From: Methylobacterium sp. WSM2598
Lineage (GTDB): Bacteria; Pseudomonadota; Alphaproteobacteria; Rhizobiales; Beijerinckiaceae
DNA: 64,000 nt
Assembly (NCBI RefSeq): GCF_000379105.1
Contig: NZ_KB900609.1
Location: 6,223,866-6,287,865, forward strand
Direction: 5' to 3'
Shown here: piece by piece, positions 53,497 through 62,760 of the stretch
How positions within the stretch are numbered: position 1 is the first letter of the stretch
How the letters are laid out: every line of letters starts with the position of its first letter
Made by a program: the position numbers and the translations under genes
The notes under the pieces: model-generated
What the model was told of the DNA's origin: nothing
Seen by the model: the letters and a program-made list of their open reading frames with translations, nothing else
Databases searched by the model: none

Positions 53497-54690
53497 GTGA
53501 CGTCCGCCCTCTTGCCGACCTATGCCAGGGCCAAGGTATCGTTCGAACGCGGGGAGGGCGCGTGGCTCGTCGCCCGAGACGGCTCGCGATACCTCGACTT
53601 CGGCGCCGGCATCGCCGTCAACGCGCTCGGCCACGCCCACCCGCACCTCGTCGAGGCGCTGACCGAGCAGGCGCGCAAGGTCTGGCACGTCTCCAACCTG
53701 TTCGAAATCCCGGAAGGCGAGCGCCTCGCGCAGCGCCTGATCGACGCGACCTTCGCGGACGTGGTGTTCTTCTCGAATTCCGGCGCGGAGGCGAACGAGG
53801 CCGCCATCAAGATGGCGCGCAAGTACCACGCGGCGGGCGGGCACCCGGAGAGGTTCCGGATCGTCACCTTCGAGGGCGCCTTCCACGGCCGCACCCTGGC
53901 CACCATCGCGGCGGGCGGGCAGCAGAAGTACATCGAGGGCTTCGGGCCGAAGGTCGAGGGCTTCGACCAGGTGCCCTACGGCGACCTCGACGCGCTCGCG
54001 CACGCCATCACGCCCGAGACCGCCGCCCTGATGATCGAGCCGATCCAGGGCGAGGGCGGCCTGCGGGTCGTGTCGCCCGAATTCCTGCGCACCCTGCGCG
54101 GCCTCTGCGACCGGCACGGGCTCCTCCTGATCATGGACGAGGTCCAGACCGGGATGGGGCGCACCGGGAAGCTCTTCGCGCACGAATGGTCGGGCGTGAC
54201 CCCCGACATCCTGTCGGCCGCCAAGGGCATCGGCGGCGGCTTCCCGATGGGCGCCTGCCTCGCGACGCGCGAGGCGGCGCGCGGCATGGTTGTGGGCAGC
54301 CACGGCACCACCTTCGGCGGCAACCCGCTCGCCATGGCGGTGGGCAACGCCGTCCTCGACGTGGTGCTGGCGCCGGGCTTCCTGGAGCAGGTGCGCCGGA
54401 CCGGGCTGCTGCTCAAGCAGCGCCTCGCGGCGCTCAAGGACCGGCATCCCGGCGTGATCGCGGAGGTGCGCGGCGAGGGCCTGATGACGGGCCTGCGCTG
54501 CGTGGTCCCCAACACCGAGTTCGCCGCGGCGGCGCGGGCCGAGCACCTGCTGGTGATCCCGGCCGGCGACAACGTGGTGCGGCTCCTGCCGCCGCTGATC
54601 ATCGGCGAGGCCGAGGTCGCCGAGGCGGTGAACCGCCTCGAGGCCGCGTCCTCCTCCCTCGAAGCCACGATGCGGGGAGCCGCCGAGTGA
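53497..54690 (+). CDS. argD: acetylornithine aminotransferase
   Basis: PLP enzyme of arginine synthesis, 397 residues, class III aminotransferase. It starts at GTG 53497 (MTSALLPTYARAKVSFERGE); no ATG precedes the conserved core. Motifs: YLDFGAGIAVNALGHAHPHL, FFSNSGAEANEAAIKMARKY, FHGRTLATIAAGGQQKYIEG, LLIMDEVQTGMGRTGKLFAH, and the PLP lysine in ILSAAKGIGGGFPMGA. Its stop overlaps the argF ATG by one base (TGATG). Confidence 0.96.
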   Translation: MTSALLPTYARAKVSFERGEGAWLVARDGSRYLDFGAGIAVNALGHAHPHLVEALTEQARKVWHVSNLFEIPEGERLAQRLIDATFADVVFFSNSGAEANEAAIKMARKYHAAGGHPERFRIVTFEGAFHGRTLATIAAGGQQKYIEGFGPKVEGFDQVPYGDLDALAHAITPETAALMIEPIQGEGGLRVVSPEFLRTLRGLCDRHGLLLIMDEVQTGMGRTGKLFAHEWSGVTPDILSAAKGIGGGFPMGACLATREAARGMVVGSHGTTFGGNPLAMAVGNAVLDVVLAPGFLEQVRRTGLLLKQRLAALKDRHPGVIAEVRGEGLMTGLRCVVPNTEFAAAARAEHLLVIPAGDNVVRLLPPLIIGEAEVAEAVNRLEAASSSLEATMRGAAE

Positions 54691-55634
54691 TGAACGGCCC
54701 CTTCACGACCGGTCCGCGGCACTTCCTCGACCTGACGGACCTCTCCGCCGGCCAGCTGCGCGGCGTGCTCGACGCCTGCGCCGACCTGAAGAGCCGCCGC
54801 CGCAAGGGCCAGCCGCCGGCCGAGCGCCCGCTCGCCGGCAAGATCCTGGCGATGGTGTTCGACCGCCCCTCAACCCGCACCCGCGTCTCCTTCGACGTCG
54901 CCATGCGGGAACTCGGCGGCGAGACGCTGATGCTCACCGGCAAGGAGATGCAGCTCGGCCGCGGCGAGACCATCGCCGACACGGCGCGCGTCCTGTCGCG
55001 CTACGTCGACGCGATCATGATCCGCATCCTCGACCACGACATGATGCGGGAACTCGCCCGCCACGCCGAGGTCCCGGTGATCAACGGGCTGACCAAGCTC
55101 TCGCATCCCTGCCAGATCATGGCGGACGTGCTGACCTTCGAGGAGCATCGCGGGCCGATCCGGGGCCGGACCGTGGCGTGGTCGGGGGATGCCAACAACG
55201 TCCTCGCCTCCTGGGCGCATGCGGCGGCGCGCTTCGAGTTCCGCCTGCGGATCGCGACCCCGCCGGAGCTCCCGGTCAAGCCCGAACTCCTCGATTGGGC
55301 GCGGGCCGAGGGCGCCCAGGTCACCGTCACGGCCGATCCCTTCGAGGCGGCCGCCGGGGCGGACGCGGTCGTGACCGATTGCTGGGTCTCGATGGGCGAC
55401 GAGGACGAGGCGCACCGCCACAACCTGCTGATGCCCTACCAGGTCAACGGGGAACTGATGCGGGCCGCCGCCAAGGACGCGGTCTTCATGCATTGCCTGC
55501 CGGCCCATCGCGGCGAGGAGGTCACCGCGGAGGTGATCGACGGGCCGCAATCGGTGGTGTTCGACGAGGCCGAGAACCGCCTCCACGCCCAGAAGGGCAT
55601 CCTCGCCTGGTGCCTCGGCGCCGTGGAGGCGTGA
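54690..55634 (+). CDS. argF: ornithine carbamoyltransferase
   Basis: Forms citrulline from ornithine and carbamoyl phosphate. It has 314 residues. The carbamoyl-phosphate sites are FDRPSTRTRVSFDVAMRELG (STRTR) and LTKLSHPCQIMADVLT (HPCQ). MHCLPAHRGEEV is the ornithine-binding cysteine loop, and VTDCWVSMGDEDE follows the family SMG loop. ATG 54690 overlaps the argD stop; a GTG one codon upstream is possible. hslO follows after 187 bp. Confidence 0.97.
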   Translation: MNGPFTTGPRHFLDLTDLSAGQLRGVLDACADLKSRRRKGQPPAERPLAGKILAMVFDRPSTRTRVSFDVAMRELGGETLMLTGKEMQLGRGETIADTARVLSRYVDAIMIRILDHDMMRELARHAEVPVINGLTKLSHPCQIMADVLTFEEHRGPIRGRTVAWSGDANNVLASWAHAAARFEFRLRIATPPELPVKPELLDWARAEGAQVTVTADPFEAAAGADAVVTDCWVSMGDEDEAHRHNLLMPYQVNGELMRAAAKDAVFMHCLPAHRGEEVTAEVIDGPQSVVFDEAENRLHAQKGILAWCLGAVEA

Positions 55635-55821
55635 AAAGCGGCGGGCGGCTCCCCATATCGGGTGGACAGGCCGGTCTCTCGACGCGGCGGTTCCACCCCG
55701 AGCGCTTCCCGCGACCCCGCCGTCCCCGGCGGGCGCGGAGCCGTGGAGCCGCGCCGCCGGGAGACCATCGATCCGTTCGAGCGCGCCGGCGCGGCGTCCC
55801 GCCCCCGGCCCCGGAGAGGAC

Positions 55822-56832
55822 ATGAGCTCCGACACCCCCCACGACACCGATCTCCCGGCCGAGGGCCGCGACGACGTGGTGCTGCCCTTCGCGGTCGAGC
55901 CCCTGGACGTGCGCGGCCGCATCGTGCGGCTCGGCCCTGCGGTCGACACGATCCTGCGCCGCCACGGCTATCCCGACCCGGTCGCCCGGGCGCTCGGCGA
56001 GGCGGCGGCGCTCACCGTGCTGCTGGGCGCCTCGCTCAAGTTCGAGGGCCGCTTCCAGCTCCAGACCAAGACCGACGGCGCGGTCGACATGGTGGTGGTG
56101 GATTTCGAGGCGCCCGACCGCCTGCGCGCCACCGCCCGCTTCGACGCGGAGCGCCTCGCGGCGCTGGGCGGCCGCCAGGGCACCGCGGACCTCCTCGGCC
56201 AGGGCCACCTCGCGCTCACCATCGACCAGGGCTCGGCCCAGAGCCGCTACCAGGGCGTGGTCGCCCTCGACGGCCAGGGCTTCGAGGAGGCGGCGCACCA
56301 GTATTTCCGCCAGTCCGAGCAGATCCCGACCCGGGTGCGCCTCGCGGTGGCCGAGCGGCTGGAGGAGGGGACGCGCAGCTGGCGGGCCGGCGGGCTGCTG
56401 GTGCAGTTCCTGCCGCAATCCCCCGAGCGGGCCCGCGCCGCCGACCTGCCGCCCGGCGACGTCCCGGAGGGCCACGCGCGCCTCGACGAGCGCGGGGTGC
56501 CGGAGGACGATGCCTGGGTCGAGGCGAAGTCCCTGGTGGCCACCACCGAGGACCACGAACTCGTCGACCCGACCGTGTCGAGCGAGCGCCTGCTCTACCG
56601 CCTCTTCCACGAGCGCGGCGTGCGGGTCTTCGGGGCCCAGGGCGTGCACGAGGCCTGCCGCTGCTCGCGCGAGCGGGTGATGACCATGATCCGCCGGTTC
56701 TCGGACGAGGACCGGCGCGACATGGTCGGCGAGAACGGCCGCATCGGCATCACCTGCGAGTTCTGCTCGCGCCACTACGACCTCGATCCGGCGGAGGTGG
56801 AGGCCGAGATCGCGGGCGGCGCCCGGCACTGA
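55822..56832 (+). CDS. hslO: Hsp33-type redox-regulated chaperone
   Basis: Holds unfolding proteins under oxidative stress, activated by disulfide formation. It has 336 residues. The C-terminal zinc switch is Cys279-x-Cys281 (CRCS) and Cys312-x-x-Cys315 (CEFC), intact. The N-terminal domain has LGEAAALTVLLGASLKFEGR and FQLQTKTDGAVDMVVVDFEA. ATG 55822 follows GGAGAGGAC. argF-hslO neighbourhood is common in Rhizobiales. Confidence 0.95.
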   Translation: MSSDTPHDTDLPAEGRDDVVLPFAVEPLDVRGRIVRLGPAVDTILRRHGYPDPVARALGEAAALTVLLGASLKFEGRFQLQTKTDGAVDMVVVDFEAPDRLRATARFDAERLAALGGRQGTADLLGQGHLALTIDQGSAQSRYQGVVALDGQGFEEAAHQYFRQSEQIPTRVRLAVAERLEEGTRSWRAGGLLVQFLPQSPERARAADLPPGDVPEGHARLDERGVPEDDAWVEAKSLVATTEDHELVDPTVSSERLLYRLFHERGVRVFGAQGVHEACRCSRERVMTMIRRFSDEDRRDMVGENGRIGITCEFCSRHYDLDPAEVEAEIAGGARH

Positions 56833-56908
56833 GGCGGACCCGATGATCCCCGGGGAGAACTCGGGCCTCGCCTGGAAGGACCGGGACCGTCTGCTAGAGT
56901 CCGGGCCG

Positions 56909-59731
56909 ATGACGATGGACAGCGATTTCGGCCGGCGCCCGACCCGCGACGAGCCCCACGAGCCGGCGCAGGACGCCCCGCCCCCGCGCGGGCGGCGCGG
57001 CGCGCCGCCGCCCGCCGAGGCGGCGGCCTCGCCCATGATGGCGCAGTACATCGAGATCAAGTCGGCCAATCCGGGCTCGCTCCTGTTCTACCGGATGGGG
57101 GATTTCTACGAGCTGTTCTTCGAGGACGCGGAGATCGCCTCGCGGGCGCTCGGGATCGTGCTGACCCGGCGCGGCAAGCACGCGGGGGCGGACATCCCGA
57201 TGTGCGGGGTGCCGATCGACCGGGCGGACGATTACCTGCAGCGGCTGATCGCGCTCGGCCACCGGGTCGCGGTCTGCGAGCAGACCGAGGACCCTGCCGA
57301 GGCGAAGAAGCGCGGCGCGAAATCGGTGGTGCGGCGCGAGGTCGTGCGCCTCGTCACCCCCGGCACGATCACCGAGGAGCGGCTGCTCGACCCGGCCCGC
57401 GCCAACCTGCTGGTGGCGCTGGCCCGGCGGCGCGCCTCCGAGACCGGCTGGACCTACGGCATCGCGGCGGTCGACATCTCGACCGGCCGCTTCACCCTCT
57501 CGGAGGTGGACGGCGCCGGGCTCGCCGCCGAACTCGCCCGGCTCGACCCCCGCGAGATCGTGGTGGCGGAGGCGATCCACGCCGATCCCGACCTCGCGCG
57601 GCTGTGGCGCGACACCTCCGCCTCGGTGACGCCCCTCGGGCGCGGCGAGGCCGACCCGGCCTCGGCCGAGCGGGCGCTCAGGGTGCAGTTCGGCGTCGCC
57701 ACCCTGGACGGGTTCGGCGCCTTCGGCCGCGCCGAGGTGGCAGCGGCCGGGACCGTGCTGCACTACATCGCCCGCACGCAGCTCGGCGCCAAGGTGCCGC
57801 TCGGCCCGCCCGCGCGCCACGCCGCGGGCGGCACCCTGCTGATCGACGCGGCGACCCGGGCCAATCTCGAACTCACCCGCACGCTCTCGGGCGAGCGCGC
57901 CGGCAGCCTGCTGGCGGCCATCGACCGCACGGTCGGGGCGGCCGGCGCCCGGCTCCTCGCCGAGCGCCTCGCCAGCCCCTCGACCGACCTCGCGCTGATC
58001 CGGCGCCGCCAGGACGCGGTGGCCTTCCTGGTCGCCGAGGGCGGCCTGCGCGCCGAATTGCGCGCCGACCTCGCCCGGGCGCCCGACATGGCGCGGGCGC
58101 TGTCCCGGGTCGGGGTCGGGCGGGCGGGGCCGCGCGACCTCGCCGCCCTGCGCGACGGGCTCGACGCGGCGCGCAGCATCGCGACCCGCCTCGCCGGGGC
58201 GGGCGCGCTGCCGGCCGAGATCGGCAAGGCGGCGCGGCTCCTCGCCAGCGTCGGCGACGGGCTCGTCGAGACCCTGCAGGGGGCGCTCGCCGACGACCTG
58301 CCCCTGTCCAAGCGCGACGGCAACTTCGTGCGCGAGGGGCACTCGCCCGAACTCGACGAGGCGCGGGCGCTGCAGAGCGATTCCCGCCGCTTCGTCGCCG
58401 GGCTGCAGACCCGCTACGCCGAGGAGACCGGCTGCCGCACCCTGCGCATCAAGCACAACAACCTGCTGGGCTTTTTCATCGAGGTGCCGCAGGCGGTCGG
58501 CGAGACCCTGCTCAAGGATCCCTGGCGCGGCACCTTCGTGCACCGCCAGACCATGGTCGACGCGATGCGCTTCACCAGCGTGGAGCTCGGGGAGCTGGAA
58601 TCGCGGATCGCCAACGCGGCGGGCCGGGGGCTGGCCCTGGAACTCGCGGCCTTCGAGGCGCTCGCGGCCGCCGTGATGGGGCGGGCGGAGGCGATCACCG
58701 CCGCGGCGACCGCGCTCGCGGCGCTGGACGTGGCGGCCTCGCAGGCGGAGCTCGCGGTCGAACTCGACTGGGTCCGGCCCGTCCTCGACGAGAGCCTGAC
58801 CTTCCGGGTCGAGGGCGCCCGCCACCCGGTGGTGGAGGCGGCCCTGCGCCAGGCGGGCGAACCCTTCATCGCCAATTCCTGCGATCTGTCGGGAGAGAGG
58901 GCCGGCGGCGGCCGCGAGGCCGGCCCCGGCCGCGAGGCCGGCTCCGGCCGCGAGGCCGGCAGGATCCTGGTCGTCACCGGCCCGAACATGGGCGGCAAAT
59001 CGACCTTCCTGCGCCAGAACGCGCTGATCGCGGTGCTGGCCCAGATGGGGGCCTTCGTGCCGGCGCGCGCGGCCCATCTCGGGCTGGTGGACCGGCTGTT
59101 CTCGCGGGTCGGCGCGGCCGACGACCTCGCGCGGGGCCACTCGACCTTCATGGTCGAGATGGTGGAGACCGCCGCGATCCTGAATCAGGCGACGCGGCGC
59201 TCCCTCGTGGTTCTCGACGAGATCGGGCGCGGCACCGCGACCTTCGACGGGCTGTCGATCGCCTGGGCCTGCCTGGAGCACCTGCACGAGGTGACGGGCT
59301 GCCGGGCGCTGTTCGCGACCCATTTCCACGAGCTCACGGGCCTCGCCAAGCGCCTGGAGCGGCTGTCGAACGCGACCCTCAAGGTCACCGAGTGGGAGGG
59401 CGACGTGGTCTTCCTGCACGAGGTGGTGCCGGGTGCCGCGGACCGCTCCTACGGCCTGCAGGTGGCGCGGCTCGCGGGGCTGCCGGCCTCGGTGATCGCC
59501 CGCGCCAAGGTCATCCTGGCCGACCTGGAGAAGGGGGAGGGTGGGCGCGGGCGGCGGCCCCCGGCCGAGCTGCCGCTGTTTTCCGCGCTGCCGCCGGCAC
59601 CGCCCGCGCCGCCCCCTGCCCCGAAGGCCGATCCCCTGCGCGACCTCCTCGACAGCCTGGATCCGGACGGGCTCACCCCGCGCGAGGCGCTCGACGCCCT
59701 CTACCGGCTGAAGGCGGCGCGGAAGGCGTGA
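56909..59731 (+). CDS. mutS: DNA mismatch repair protein MutS
   Basis: Recognises base mismatches and short loops. It has about 940 residues. The mismatch-binding N-terminus includes MMAQYIEIKSANPGSLLFYR and MGDFYELFFEDAEIASRALG, with the Phe-x-Glu (FYE) wedge. The ATPase has Walker A VTGPNMGGKSTFLRQNAL, then STFMVEMVETAAIL and LVVLDEIGRGTATFDGLSIA. Just before Walker A the protein carries an unusual GREAG-type tandem insertion (18-bp DNA repeat). The tail after LPLFSALPPAP is Pro-rich. The start is uncertain: ATG 56909 is used, and ATG 56843 would add 22 residues. Confidence 0.95.
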   Translation: MTMDSDFGRRPTRDEPHEPAQDAPPPRGRRGAPPPAEAAASPMMAQYIEIKSANPGSLLFYRMGDFYELFFEDAEIASRALGIVLTRRGKHAGADIPMCGVPIDRADDYLQRLIALGHRVAVCEQTEDPAEAKKRGAKSVVRREVVRLVTPGTITEERLLDPARANLLVALARRRASETGWTYGIAAVDISTGRFTLSEVDGAGLAAELARLDPREIVVAEAIHADPDLARLWRDTSASVTPLGRGEADPASAERALRVQFGVATLDGFGAFGRAEVAAAGTVLHYIARTQLGAKVPLGPPARHAAGGTLLIDAATRANLELTRTLSGERAGSLLAAIDRTVGAAGARLLAERLASPSTDLALIRRRQDAVAFLVAEGGLRAELRADLARAPDMARALSRVGVGRAGPRDLAALRDGLDAARSIATRLAGAGALPAEIGKAARLLASVGDGLVETLQGALADDLPLSKRDGNFVREGHSPELDEARALQSDSRRFVAGLQTRYAEETGCRTLRIKHNNLLGFFIEVPQAVGETLLKDPWRGTFVHRQTMVDAMRFTSVELGELESRIANAAGRGLALELAAFEALAAAVMGRAEAITAAATALAALDVAASQAELAVELDWVRPVLDESLTFRVEGARHPVVEAALRQAGEPFIANSCDLSGERAGGGREAGPGREAGSGREAGRILVVTGPNMGGKSTFLRQNALIAVLAQMGAFVPARAAHLGLVDRLFSRVGAADDLARGHSTFMVEMVETAAILNQATRRSLVVLDEIGRGTATFDGLSIAWACLEHLHEVTGCRALFATHFHELTGLAKRLERLSNATLKVTEWEGDVVFLHEVVPGAADRSYGLQVARLAGLPASVIARAKVILADLEKGEGGRGRRPPAELPLFSALPPAPPAPPPAPKADPLRDLLDSLDPDGLTPREALDALYRLKAARKA
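58910..58960. repeat. 18-bp tandem repeat in mutS
   Basis: Three in-frame units starting at 58910, 58928 and 58946 (the last 15 bp), with one base difference; the unit is GGCCGCGAGGCCGGCCCC. It encodes GREAGP, GREAGS and GREAG just before the Walker A strand. Confidence 0.95.
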
Positions 59732-60012
59732 TCCGGCATCCGCCTGATCCGTTCGGACATGCGCCGCGCTTGGGCACGATCTCGGCCTCCGGCGTCTTGT
59801 TTCGATGTGCGCGGGGTGGGCGTCGGACGGAGAGCTGGCAATCGGTCCGGCATGGCATCCGGCCAGGGCCGGCCACGATTTCGGCTGCGCTGATCGGATC
59901 GCCAGAACATAGTCTTTAAATTGGATTGATCCCTTCGGGATGACGGATGTGGGCGTCGCTCAAGCGCCGCGCGGGCGATGCGCTTCGAACCCGCGCGGCG
60001 ATCCAGGGTCAG
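59732..60012. other. mutS / histidine kinase convergent gap
   Basis: A 281-bp gap without a supportable gene. A short stem ATCCC-TTC-GGGAT at about 59929-59941 lies in it, next to the less GC-rich stretch AGTCTTTAAATTGGATTG. It may help end the minus-strand kinase transcript, but no U-tract follows. Confidence 0.45.
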
Positions 60013-61074
60013 CTATCCGCCGTCCGGCAGCACGATCCGGGCCCGCGTACCCCCCGGCGTCGCGTCCCAGGTGAGCGTGCCGCGCAGCTGGCGCACCAGC
60101 ATGGCGACGAGGCTGAGCCCGAAACCCTCCCGCCCGTCGCCCTCGGGCGAGAAGCCGATCCCGTCATCGGCGACCTCCAGCACCAGCCCGTCCGCCTCGC
60201 GGGCGGCGCGGATCCGCACCCGGCCGGGCCGGCCGTCCGGGAAGGCGTGGCGGGCGGCGTTGCTCGCCAGTTCGTGCAGGAGGAGCCCGACCGGCACGGC
60301 CTGGACGGCGGGGACCAGCACCGGCGCGACCTCCGCGGCGACCGTCACGCGGTCCCGCTCGACGCCCGCCGCGACCTCGCCCGCCAGTTCCTCGGCGAGG
60401 GCCCCGAGGTCGAGGCGGCGGTCCTCGTCCGGGCCGGCGAGGTGGCGCTGCACCGCGGCCAGGGCGCCGATCCGCTCCGCCATCCGGTCGAGGACGGCCC
60501 GCGAGGCGGCGTCCGGCGCCCGGCGGGCGCGCAGCAGCACCAGCGAGGCGACGACCTGCAGGGTGTTCTTGGCCCGGTGGTCGAGTTCGTGCAGCAGGGC
60601 GGTGCGCCGCTCCAGGGCCGCCTCGAGATCGGCGAGCCGCTCGGCCGGGACCGGGGCGGCGAGTTCGCTCACCACCGCGAAGGCGTGGCGCGCCCCCGCC
60701 GCGTTCCGCACCGGGCTCACCGCCACCGACAGGCGCAGCCGCGCGCCGTCCTTGCGCAGGCCCTCCACCTCCGCCCGCGCACGCACGCCGCGCGTCGCCG
60801 CCGAGCGCAGCCGCGCCGCGGCGAGCCGCCCGGTGCCCGGGCCGCGCAGCAGCCCGCAGCCGCGCCCCAGCAGCTCGTCGGGCGCGTAGCCGGTCAGCTG
60901 GCAGAAGGCCTCGTTCACGAAGGCGATCGGGTGGCCGGGCGTCGTCGCCTCGACGAGCGCCATCGGCACGCCGCTCGCGCGGATCGCAGCCGCGAACGCG
61001 TCGTCGAGCCCGGGCGCCTCGGCCCCGGGCCGCTTCTCCGCACCCCTGGTCGATCGTCGGGCCGCCCCGGCCAT
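60013..61074 (-). CDS. PAS-domain HWE/HisKA_2-type sensor histidine kinase
   Basis: A cytoplasmic kinase of 353 residues from the chosen start. A PAS domain (about 20-125) has FVNEAFCQLTGYAPDELLGR and, at its end, LSVAVSPVRNAAGARHAFAV. The phosphoacceptor is His in LLHELDHRAKNTLQVVASLV, the HisKA_2 pattern of the HWE/HATPase family. The ATPase has LLLHELASNAARHAFPDG, VADDGIGFSPE and GFGLSLVAMLVRQLRGTL. The retained PAS region lacks an obvious LOV NCRFLQ motif (the segment reads GRGCGLLRGPGTG), although it looks related. No response regulator is adjacent. Starts at 61119 or 61209 are possible. Confidence 0.87.
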   Translation of the reverse strand: MAGAARRSTRGAEKRPGAEAPGLDDAFAAAIRASGVPMALVEATTPGHPIAFVNEAFCQLTGYAPDELLGRGCGLLRGPGTGRLAAARLRSAATRGVRARAEVEGLRKDGARLRLSVAVSPVRNAAGARHAFAVVSELAAPVPAERLADLEAALERRTALLHELDHRAKNTLQVVASLVLLRARRAPDAASRAVLDRMAERIGALAAVQRHLAGPDEDRRLDLGALAEELAGEVAAGVERDRVTVAAEVAPVLVPAVQAVPVGLLLHELASNAARHAFPDGRPGRVRIRAAREADGLVLEVADDGIGFSPEGDGREGFGLSLVAMLVRQLRGTLTWDATPGGTRARIVLPDGG

Positions 61075-61205
61075 CGCCTCGCTCCGCCCGCGCTGCCCGG
61101 CGCCGCGGCGCCCCGCCATCCGGAGCGGGCCGCCTCCGGAAACACGACTGTTCCATGAGCGAACCACCCGGACAACCTTCGGTTCCAGGGCCAAGCGGCC
61201 TCTTC

Positions 61206-61233
61206 CCAACGGTTTTTCGCCAACGGTTTTTCG
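61206..61233. repeat. 14-bp direct repeat upstream of the AmpG-like gene
   Basis: Two perfect copies of CCAACGGTTTTTCG (61206-61219, 61220-61233) and a partial third (CCGACGG). They lie in the divergent gap between the kinase gene and the transporter gene. Confidence 0.9.
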
Positions 61234-61353
61234 CCGACGGCCTCTCGGGCCGGATGGTCCCGCCGCCCCCGGTCCGCGTTAACGGCGCAGCAACCATCAT
61301 GCAGCCTCACTCCTCTGGCGGAGTGCGGCGCGAAGGCTGAGGACGAGGTTGCG

Positions 61354-62685
61354 ATGACCACCGGCTGGCTCGAGGGCACCCGCCAGACCCTGCGCGACGT
61401 CGTGCGCGACCGCCGCATGGCCCTGATGCTGCTCCTCGGCTTCGGGGCGGGGCTGCCGATCCTGCTCGTCTTCGCGACCCTGTCGGCGTGGCTGCGCAGC
61501 ACCGGGATCGAGCGCTCCAGCATCGGCCTGCTCAGCTACGTCTCGCTCGCCTACACCCTGAAATTCCTGTGGGCGCCGGTCATCGACCGCTTCGACCTGC
61601 CGGTCCTGGCGCGGCTGCTCGGGCGGCGGCGGGGCTGGATGCTGGCCGCGCAGCTCGCCGTGGCGGGCGCGCTCCTCGCGATGAGCCAGGGCGATCCCAC
61701 GCGCTCCCTCGGCTACATGGTGGTCTGCGCCCTGACCATCGCCTTCGCGTCGGCGACGCAGGACATCGTGGTCGACGGCTGGCGGATCGATTCGGCGCCG
61801 CCCGAGCGCCAGGGCATGATGCTCGCCGCCTACCAGCTCGGCTACAGCCTCGCGCGGATCTGCGCGGGGGCGGGCGCGCTCTACCTCGCCGACGCGTTCG
61901 GCTGGAAGCCGGCCTACGGCACCATGGCGCTCCTGATGCTGATCGCGATCGCCGGCTGCCTCGCCGCGCCGAAGGTCCAGGCGGCCGACCCGCCCGCCGG
62001 GCGCGGCTGGCGCGCGGCGCTGCGCGAGGCGGTGGTCGAGCCCTTCTCCGACCTCGCCGCCCGCAAGGGCGCGGGGCTCGCCCTGATCCTGCTCCTGATC
62101 ACCCTCTACCGCCTGCCCGACATCGTGTCGGGGATCATGGCCAACCCGCTCTACATCGACATGAAGTACTCGCTCAGCGAGATCGCCACGGTGTCGAAGG
62201 TCTACGGCGTGTGGATCGGCATCGCCGGGGCCTTCGCGGGCGGGATCGCGGTGAGCCGGCTCGGGCTCCTCAACGCGCTCCTGATCGGGGGGATCGCGGC
62301 GGCGAGTTCGAACCTGATGTATGCCTGGGTGGCGGTGGCCGGGCACAACCTGCCGCTCCTCATCGGCAGCATCAGCGTCGAGAACTTCGCGGGCGCCTTC
62401 GCGGGCACGGCGCTGATCGCCTACATGTCGAGCCTGACCTCGCCGGCCTTCGCGGCGACGCAGTACGCGCTGCTCTCCTCGCTCTACGCGCTGCCGGGCA
62501 AGTGGGTGGGCGGCCTCTCGGGCTTCGCCGTCGACGCCGTCGGCTACCCGACCTTCTTCATCCTCACCTCGGCGACCGGCATCCCGGTCGTGGCCCTGTG
62601 CCTCGCGCTCCGCTTCCTGCCCGAGGAGCCGTCCGCCGCACCCGAGGCGGATCTCGGGGGCGGGGGCGTCACCTTGCGCGCCTGA
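61354..62685 (+). CDS. AmpG-like major facilitator transporter
   Basis: A 443-residue inner-membrane protein with about 12 hydrophobic segments. LLLGFGAGLPILLVFATLSA followed by WLRSTGIERSSIGLLSYVSL, then KFLWAPVIDRFDLPVLARLL and ATQDIVVDGWRID, are hallmarks of AmpG muropeptide permeases (anhydro-muropeptide recycling). Substrate is inferred from family only. ATG 61354 opens MTTGWLEGTRQTLRDVV. The stop codon begins a 10-bp repeat. Confidence 0.9.
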   Translation: MTTGWLEGTRQTLRDVVRDRRMALMLLLGFGAGLPILLVFATLSAWLRSTGIERSSIGLLSYVSLAYTLKFLWAPVIDRFDLPVLARLLGRRRGWMLAAQLAVAGALLAMSQGDPTRSLGYMVVCALTIAFASATQDIVVDGWRIDSAPPERQGMMLAAYQLGYSLARICAGAGALYLADAFGWKPAYGTMALLMLIAIAGCLAAPKVQAADPPAGRGWRAALREAVVEPFSDLAARKGAGLALILLLITLYRLPDIVSGIMANPLYIDMKYSLSEIATVSKVYGVWIGIAGAFAGGIAVSRLGLLNALLIGGIAAASSNLMYAWVAVAGHNLPLLIGSISVENFAGAFAGTALIAYMSSLTSPAFAATQYALLSSLYALPGKWVGGLSGFAVDAVGYPTFFILTSATGIPVVALCLALRFLPEEPSAAPEADLGGGGVTLRA

Positions 62686-62712
62686 GCGGGCGTGAGCGGG
62701 CGTGAGCGGGCG
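62683..62712. repeat. 10-bp tandem repeat at the AmpG-like gene stop
   Basis: Three perfect units TGAGCGGGCG (62683-62692, 62693-62702, 62703-62712) and a partial fourth. The first TGA is the stop codon of the transporter gene; the unit length puts TGA in all three frames. Confidence 0.95.
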
Positions 62713-62760
62713 TGAGCGAAGCCGACATCCGCATGGCGACGCAAGCCGTCGGATGTCGGA

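Noticed and set aside
60700..60900. LOV photosensor in the HWE kinase
   Set aside because: The PAS segment resembles LOV-HWE kinases, but the place of the NCRFLQ flavin-binding motif reads GRGCGLLRGPGTG. A cysteine is present, yet the motif is too different to call a photoreceptor.
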